From Polaromonas eurypsychrophila (GTDB lineage: Bacteria > Pseudomonadota > Gammaproteobacteria > Burkholderiales > Burkholderiaceae_C): 64,000 nt of DNA. The stretch covers positions 372,001 to 436,000 of the forward strand of contig NZ_BMIG01000002.1 in the NCBI RefSeq assembly GCF_014641715.1, given 5' to 3'. The position numbers and the translations under genes are program-made. A model generated the notes under the pieces. The model searched no databases, was not told the origin of the DNA, and worked only from the letters and a program-made list of their open reading frames with translations. This document shows, one piece after another, positions 59,858 to 64,000 of the stretch (its first letter is position 1; each line of letters opens with the position of its first letter).

Positions 59858-60778
59858 ATGCAGCGACCTTTGCCACGTGCCGAAAAAAATGCCGCCGCGC
59901 CTGCCTGGGTTCAGTGGCGATGGCGGCATTTCCTCGGCTTGGCCATTGTGTCAGCCGGCGCAGTCGTCTTGATGGCGGATATGTTGAACCACTGGGCTGA
60001 CTGGGACCCTCGCATCAAGGGTGCACTCACCGGGGGTGCCATCGCAGCGCTGGCAACGGCTCTGGGCACGCTGCCTGTGGTGTTCTCTCAGAACTTTTCG
60101 CAGCGCACTTACGACACGCTGCTCGGTTTTGGGGCCGGCGTCATGTTGGCAGCCAGTTCGTTTTCGCTGATCATTCCTGCCCTCAATGCCGCGAAACAGC
60201 AAGGCGCCAGTGCCTGGGGCGCTGGCGGTATTGTCGGCGCAGGCATTTTGTTAGGTGGCTTGCTGCTACTTTTTATAGACCGCGTTGTACCGCACGAACA
60301 TTTTGTCAAAGGCCTGGAGGGCCCAGCGGCACTCAAGATGAAGCGAGTCTGGCTGTTCGTCTTTGCCATCAGCCTGCACAACCTACCCGAGGGCTTGGCC
60401 ATCGGCGTGGCGTATGCTGGCACCGACCCTCTGGCCGCCCTTGCGCTGGCCACTGGCATCTCTATCCAGGATGTGCCGGAAGGGCTGGTGGTTGCTCTGG
60501 CGCTGCGCGGCGTGGGTTACGGGCGGTTCGTCTCTGCTGGTCTGGGCGTTCTGTCGGGGCTGATTGAGCCGGTCGCGGCGGTATTCGGCGCAGCGGTCAT
60601 CAGCCTGTCCGCGGGGCTGTTGCCTTGGGGCCTGGCCGCCGCCGCTGGCGCCATGCTGTTCGTGATTAGCCATGAAATCATTCCCGAGTCGCACCGGGAG
60701 GGGCATGAGCGTTCTGCCACATGCGGTCTGATGCTGGGATTTGTATTGATGATGATGCTGGACACTGCGCTCGGTTGA
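59858..60778 (+). CDS. ZIP-family metal transporter
   Basis: 306 residues from the ATG at 59858, preceded by CGGAG. Eight hydrophobic helices; LLGFGAGVMLAASSFSLIIPAL and the helix-4/5 metal motifs FAISLHNLPEGLAIGVAYAG and GISIQDVPEGLVVALAL are diagnostic of the GufA/ZupT branch. It imports zinc, iron or manganese. The preceding ferritin-like gene suggests iron handling (inference). Convergent with gspF (55-bp gap). Confidence 0.9.
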   Translation: MQRPLPRAEKNAAAPAWVQWRWRHFLGLAIVSAGAVVLMADMLNHWADWDPRIKGALTGGAIAALATALGTLPVVFSQNFSQRTYDTLLGFGAGVMLAASSFSLIIPALNAAKQQGASAWGAGGIVGAGILLGGLLLLFIDRVVPHEHFVKGLEGPAALKMKRVWLFVFAISLHNLPEGLAIGVAYAGTDPLAALALATGISIQDVPEGLVVALALRGVGYGRFVSAGLGVLSGLIEPVAAVFGAAVISLSAGLLPWGLAAAAGAMLFVISHEIIPESHREGHERSATCGLMLGFVLMMMLDTALG

Positions 60779-60833
60779 TGTCCGAATTCGGGCCCTTTTG
60801 TGTCTGGATTTGGAGCCCGACTTTGCCGGGACC

Positions 60834-62066
60834 CTATTTCACCCATTGATTGAGTTGAATGATGGGCAAGAGCACTGCGAGCACGATCAGCATCACCACC
60901 AGGCCCATCACCACAATCAGCAGGGGCTCCAGAATGGTTGCCATGGCCATGGCGCGGCGTTGCACTTCTGTCGATAGCTGTGTCGCCACGCGCTGCAGCA
61001 TTACCGGCAACTGACCGGTTTGCTCACCGAGACGCGCAAACATGCTCACCAGTCCGGGAAAACGTGTCTTTTGCGCCAGTGCAACCGCCAGTGGCGCGCC
61101 CTCACGTACCAGCACTAGTGCATCCAGAGCATCGGCACGCATGGCGCGGTTGGACAAGGTCTCCGCAGCAGCCTGCAAGGCTTTGAGAATGGGAACGCCC
61201 GCGCCAGCCAGCATCGCCAGCGTGCCAGCAAAACGGGCTGCGTTGTAGTCGCGGGTGACGCGGCCGATGATGGGCAACTTCAATGTGGCGGTGTCAAACT
61301 TCTCGCGAAAGCGCTCACCTTTCAGTGCCAGACGCAGGCCAAAGGCCATCACTGCCAACACCCCTGCCGCCGCCCAGCCATAGCTGCGTACAAAGGCGCT
61401 GATGGCGAGCATGGCTACCGTCAAAAAAGGCAGCGCCTGTTTGGTACCCAGAAAAACATTGGCGACCTGCGGCACCACGTAGCCCACCAGAAACATCACA
61501 ATCACGACCGCCACCAGCGTCACAATCGCAGGGTAAAGCGCGGCGCCCAGGAGCTTGGACTTGAGTGTCTGGCGTTCTTCAAGATCATCGGCCAGGCGTT
61601 CGAGCACCTGACCCAGATGCCCGGTTTGCTCGCCAGCGCCGATCACCGCGATGTAGATGTTGGAAAACTCGCGCGAGTGGTGGGACAGCGCTCTTGCAAA
61701 AGTCGCCCCCCCGTTGACTTCTGCGCGCAGTGAGGCCACCAGATTGCGCTGTTTGTCGTCTTCCGCTTCCTCGGTCAGCGCAGTCAGTGCACGTTCCAGC
61801 GGCAGTCCGTAGGAAACCAACCCTGCAATCTGACGGGTCCAGATCGCCAGCCCAGTGGCGCTGAACACGCGACCGCCAAATAACGGGGTCTGCAATACCG
61901 ACTGCGTGCTGCCGAGTTTTCCGTCACTGGCCACCGGGTTGACGGCCAAGGGCACCAGGGCCTGGATCCGCAGCATGCTGCGAGCGGCCTTGACCGTATC
62001 GGCCTCAATGATGCCCCGGCGAAATTTACCGTCGCTTTGCATGGCTTCAAAAGAGTAGGCGGGCAT
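60834..62066 (-). CDS. gspF: Type II secretion system inner-membrane protein GspF
   Basis: 410 residues. Repeated GspF domains: LAIWTRQIAGLVSYGLPLERALTALTEEAEDDKQRNLVASLRAEV near 75-120 and FAGTLAMLAGAGVPILKALQAAAETLSNRAMRADAL near 275-310, each followed by hydrophobic helices (LYPAIVTLVAVVIVMFLVGYVVPQV and ILEPLLIVVMGLVVMLIVLAVLLPIIQLNQWV). PAYSFEAMQSDGKFRRGIIEAD is the typical N-terminus. GspF and PilC are similar; the gspD-gspE order and the GspE/F match favour type II secretion. Confidence 0.92.
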   Translation of the reverse strand: MPAYSFEAMQSDGKFRRGIIEADTVKAARSMLRIQALVPLAVNPVASDGKLGSTQSVLQTPLFGGRVFSATGLAIWTRQIAGLVSYGLPLERALTALTEEAEDDKQRNLVASLRAEVNGGATFARALSHHSREFSNIYIAVIGAGEQTGHLGQVLERLADDLEERQTLKSKLLGAALYPAIVTLVAVVIVMFLVGYVVPQVANVFLGTKQALPFLTVAMLAISAFVRSYGWAAAGVLAVMAFGLRLALKGERFREKFDTATLKLPIIGRVTRDYNAARFAGTLAMLAGAGVPILKALQAAAETLSNRAMRADALDALVLVREGAPLAVALAQKTRFPGLVSMFARLGEQTGQLPVMLQRVATQLSTEVQRRAMAMATILEPLLIVVMGLVVMLIVLAVLLPIIQLNQWVK

Positions 62067-62127
62067 GGCTTGCTTTGTCGGTTGTTTTGGTTGCTTGTTT
62101 TCGTCGGCTGTTGGCGAGTGCGGTATG

Positions 62128-63552
62128 TCAGTCGCGGGTCACCCGCAGCAACTCTTCGCGCGAGGTGATGCCTGCTGTCACCAGCCGCGCGCCATCGTCG
62201 CGCATCAGCGTCATGCCGGCCACCAGCGCGGCAATCCGGATTTCCGCCTCGGAAGCGCGGGTGTGAATCTGGGCGCGGACGGCGTCGTCAGTGACCAGCA
62301 ACTCAAACACGCCCGTGCGGCCCGAATACCCGGTCTGGCCGCATTGCGCGCATCCCGCTGTCAGCGGCGAGCTGGTGGCGTCTGTATTGCAGAAAGTACA
62401 GCGCTTGCGTACCAGTCGCTGCGCCAGCACGCCCAGCAGCGAGGAGCTGAGCAAAAAAGGTTCGATGCCGATGTCTGTGAGACGCGTCACGGCGCTTGCG
62501 GCATCGTTGGTGTGCAGCGTGGCCAGCACCAGGTGGCCGGTCAGCGACGCCTGAATCGCGATCTGCGCGGTTTCAAAGTCACGGATCTCGCCGATCATGA
62601 TCACGTCTGGGTCCTGCCGCAGGATGGCACGCAGGGCCTTGGCAAAGCTGAGGTCAATTTTGGCGTTGACCTGCGTCTGGCCAATGCCGTGCAGTTCGTA
62701 CTCGATCGGGTCTTCGACGGTCATGATGTTGCTGGCACTGGCGTCTAGCCGCTGCAAGGCGGCATACAGGGTGGTGGTCTTGCCTGAGCCGGTCGGGCCG
62801 GTGACGAGGATGATGCCGTGCGGCTGTGCAATCAGGTGCTCGAAGCGACGCAGCACATCGCCCTGCATGCCGACGGACTCCAGACTCAGCTTGCTCTCGC
62901 TTTTGTCCAGCAGACGCAGCACGGCACGCTCTCCATGTGCGCTTGGCAGTGTGCTGACACGCACGTCCACAGCGCGTGTGCCAATGCGCAGCGAGATGCG
63001 ACCGTCCTGCGGCAAGCGTTTTTCCGAGATGTCCAGGTCCGCCATGATCTTCAGACGCGAGATCAGCGCCGCATGCAGGGCCCGGTTGGGTTGCACTACC
63101 TCACGCAGCGTGCCGTCCACCCGAAACCGCACGCTCGAATGCCGCTCATAGGGTTCAATATGGATGTCGCTGGCACCGTCGCGCGCGGCCTGCGTCAGCA
63201 GGGCGTTGAGCATGCGGATGATGGGCGCGTCATCAGACGTCTCCAGCAGGTCCTCTACTGCAGGCAGCTCCTGCATGATGCGGGACAGGTCGGCATCGGA
63301 CTCCACTTCACTGACCACGGCGGCGGCGCTCGACTCACCGGCAGCGTAGGCCGCGCTGATACGCTGGGCCAGCACGCCAGCTTCGGACCGTGCCATTGAA
63401 AGCGCGGTACCGTGCGTGGCGTATTTGCGCATCACCTCACCGATGGCGTTCAGGTCCGGGTTGGCGTCATGCCAGAGCGTGAGTTCATGACCGTCGTCCT
63501 CTAGAAGCAGCGCGTTGCTGCGGGCAAAAGCATAAGGCAGTGGGTAGAGCAT
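62128..63552 (-). CDS. gspE: Type II secretion system ATPase GspE
   Basis: 474 residues. N2 domain about 1-130; Asp-box region [21 protein letters not shown]; Walker [19 protein letters not shown]; Walker [39 protein letters not shown]; tetracysteine zinc motif CTFCNT...[19 protein letters not shown]. It powers pseudopilus assembly at the inner membrane. 5 bp after gspD and 61 bp before gspF, so one operon. Confidence 0.95.
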   Translation of the reverse strand: MLYPLPYAFARSNALLLEDDGHELTLWHDANPDLNAIGEVMRKYATHGTALSMARSEAGVLAQRISAAYAAGESSAAAVVSEVESDADLSRIMQELPAVEDLLETSDDAPIIRMLNALLTQAARDGASDIHIEPYERHSSVRFRVDGTLREVVQPNRALHAALISRLKIMADLDISEKRLPQDGRISLRIGTRAVDVRVSTLPSAHGERAVLRLLDKSESKLSLESVGMQGDVLRRFEHLIAQPHGIILVTGPTGSGKTTTLYAALQRLDASASNIMTVEDPIEYELHGIGQTQVNAKIDLSFAKALRAILRQDPDVIMIGEIRDFETAQIAIQASLTGHLVLATLHTNDAASAVTRLTDIGIEPFLLSSSLLGVLAQRLVRKRCTFCNTDATSSPLTAGCAQCGQTGYSGRTGVFELLVTDDAVRAQIHTRASEAEIRIAALVAGMTLMRDDGARLVTAGITSREELLRVTRD

Positions 63553-63557
63553 GGGGG

Positions 63558-64000
63558 TTAGCGCAGCGGCACGGGCGGAGCGGCCAGGGGCGGTGGAGGA
63601 ACAAAGGGTGCCAGTGGCGGCAAAGTGCCCCCAGGCGTTTCCGGGCGTGGGGCGGGTGGGACGGGCGGAACTGCTGCCGGCATGACCGGCGATTCATTGA
63701 TGGGCACCATGACTCTGGGAACTGGCTGCGAATCTCTTTGAACGCCGCGCATCAGGTCATAGCGGTCCATCGACAAGGTATCGGTTGCCGATGCGTCCCG
63801 CACCACCACCGGCCTGAGAAATACCATCAGGTTAGTCTTTTTGCGCGATCGAGTTTCGCTTTTGAACAGGTTGCCGACAACCGGGATGTCTCCCAGGACC
63901 GGTACTTTTTCCTGATTGCCGGAGTACTCGTCCTGCAGCAGTCCCCCCAGGACCACGATAGCGCCGTCATCAACCAGCACATTGGATTCGATGGAGCGTT
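63558..64000 (-). CDS. gspD: Type II secretion system secretin GspD, C-terminal end
   Basis: Cut by the right window edge. The secretin end is clear: [64 protein letters not shown]. After it comes a Pro-rich tail (about 35 residues, [12 protein letters not shown] type), longer than in E. coli GspD. It forms the outer-membrane channel. gspC and gspG onward are not within the window, as the gene after gspF is an unrelated convergent ZIP gene. Confidence 0.9.
   Translation of the reverse strand, partial: RSIESNVLVDDGAIVVLGGLLQDEYSGNQEKVPVLGDIPVVGNLFKSETRSRKKTNLMVFLRPVVVRDASATDTLSMDRYDLMRGVQRDSQPVPRVMVPINESPVMPAAVPPVPPAPRPETPGGTLPPLAPFVPPPPLAAPPVPLR

Noticed and set aside
60834-63552. Type IV pilus genes pilB/pilC as an alternative for gspE/gspF
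   Set aside because: The neighbouring secretin fragment ends directly before gspE in the order D-E-F, and no prepilin peptidase follows, which fits type II secretion better.

Overview
The window looks like a chromosomal segment of a betaproteobacterium in the order Burkholderiales, most likely family Comamonadaceae (Polaromonas- or Rhodoferax-like). The reasons are high G+C with strong GC3 bias, a Bug/TctC solute-binding protein, an MhpA-type aromatic gene set, a gspD-E-F block, and at least eleven copies of a short intergenic repeat ending in variants of AGCTATCAAAATAGGAGC. This assignment is inference; no rRNA or tRNA gene is visible. 

Layout. 1-5600: end of an ABC-2 type ATPase, two interrupted GFA-family genes around a DUF1579 gene, a PhnB-like gene divergent from a TetR regulator with two operator-like palindromes, and small exported proteins. 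5649-9470: a B3/B4-domain protein, a soluble GAF-PAS histidine kinase, a zinc-ribbon protein and a DTW tRNA-modification enzyme. 9539-20960: accessory region. It holds a nucleotidyltransferase-fold protein whose start lies in an inverted repeat, a Bro-N/DinD-like protein behind a LexA-type SOS box, a DUF2130 nuclease-like protein, and a three-gene block read leftward with two ATGA overlaps: NERD-UvrD helicase, nitrilase-like protein, Rad50-like zinc-hook ATPase. This block is the best candidate here for an undescribed, probably defensive, system. 

21204-29343: a class II aldolase, a DauA-like oxidoreductase, a branched-chain amino-acid-type binding protein, a PAS hybrid kinase with two receiver domains, a GlsB-like protein and a 169-bp palindromic element. 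29344-37499: an aromatic meta-cleavage cluster (GlcG-like, amidohydrolase/decarboxylase, extradiol dioxygenase, FAH hydrolase, flavin hydroxylase, Bug protein) with a divergent LysR regulator and an MFS transporter. 37696-49951: orphan receiver, SPOR protein, BirA, a SET-domain protein, TlpA-topoisomerase III pair, a 1180-residue PAS/GAF kinase, glutathione synthase, and a class II amidotransferase behind a DHA2 pump. 51450-60778: tautomerase, zinc metallopeptidase, spermidine-synthase-like and DUF1275 proteins, Crp/Fnr regulator, two exported proteins flanking an AT-rich region with four GacA-box-like palindromes, a ferritin-like protein and a ZIP transporter. 60834-64000: gspF, gspE and the end of gspD. 

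Coordinates of starts were chosen by eye from ribosome-binding sites, overlaps and family alignments remembered, not computed. Base-composition statements are visual impressions.
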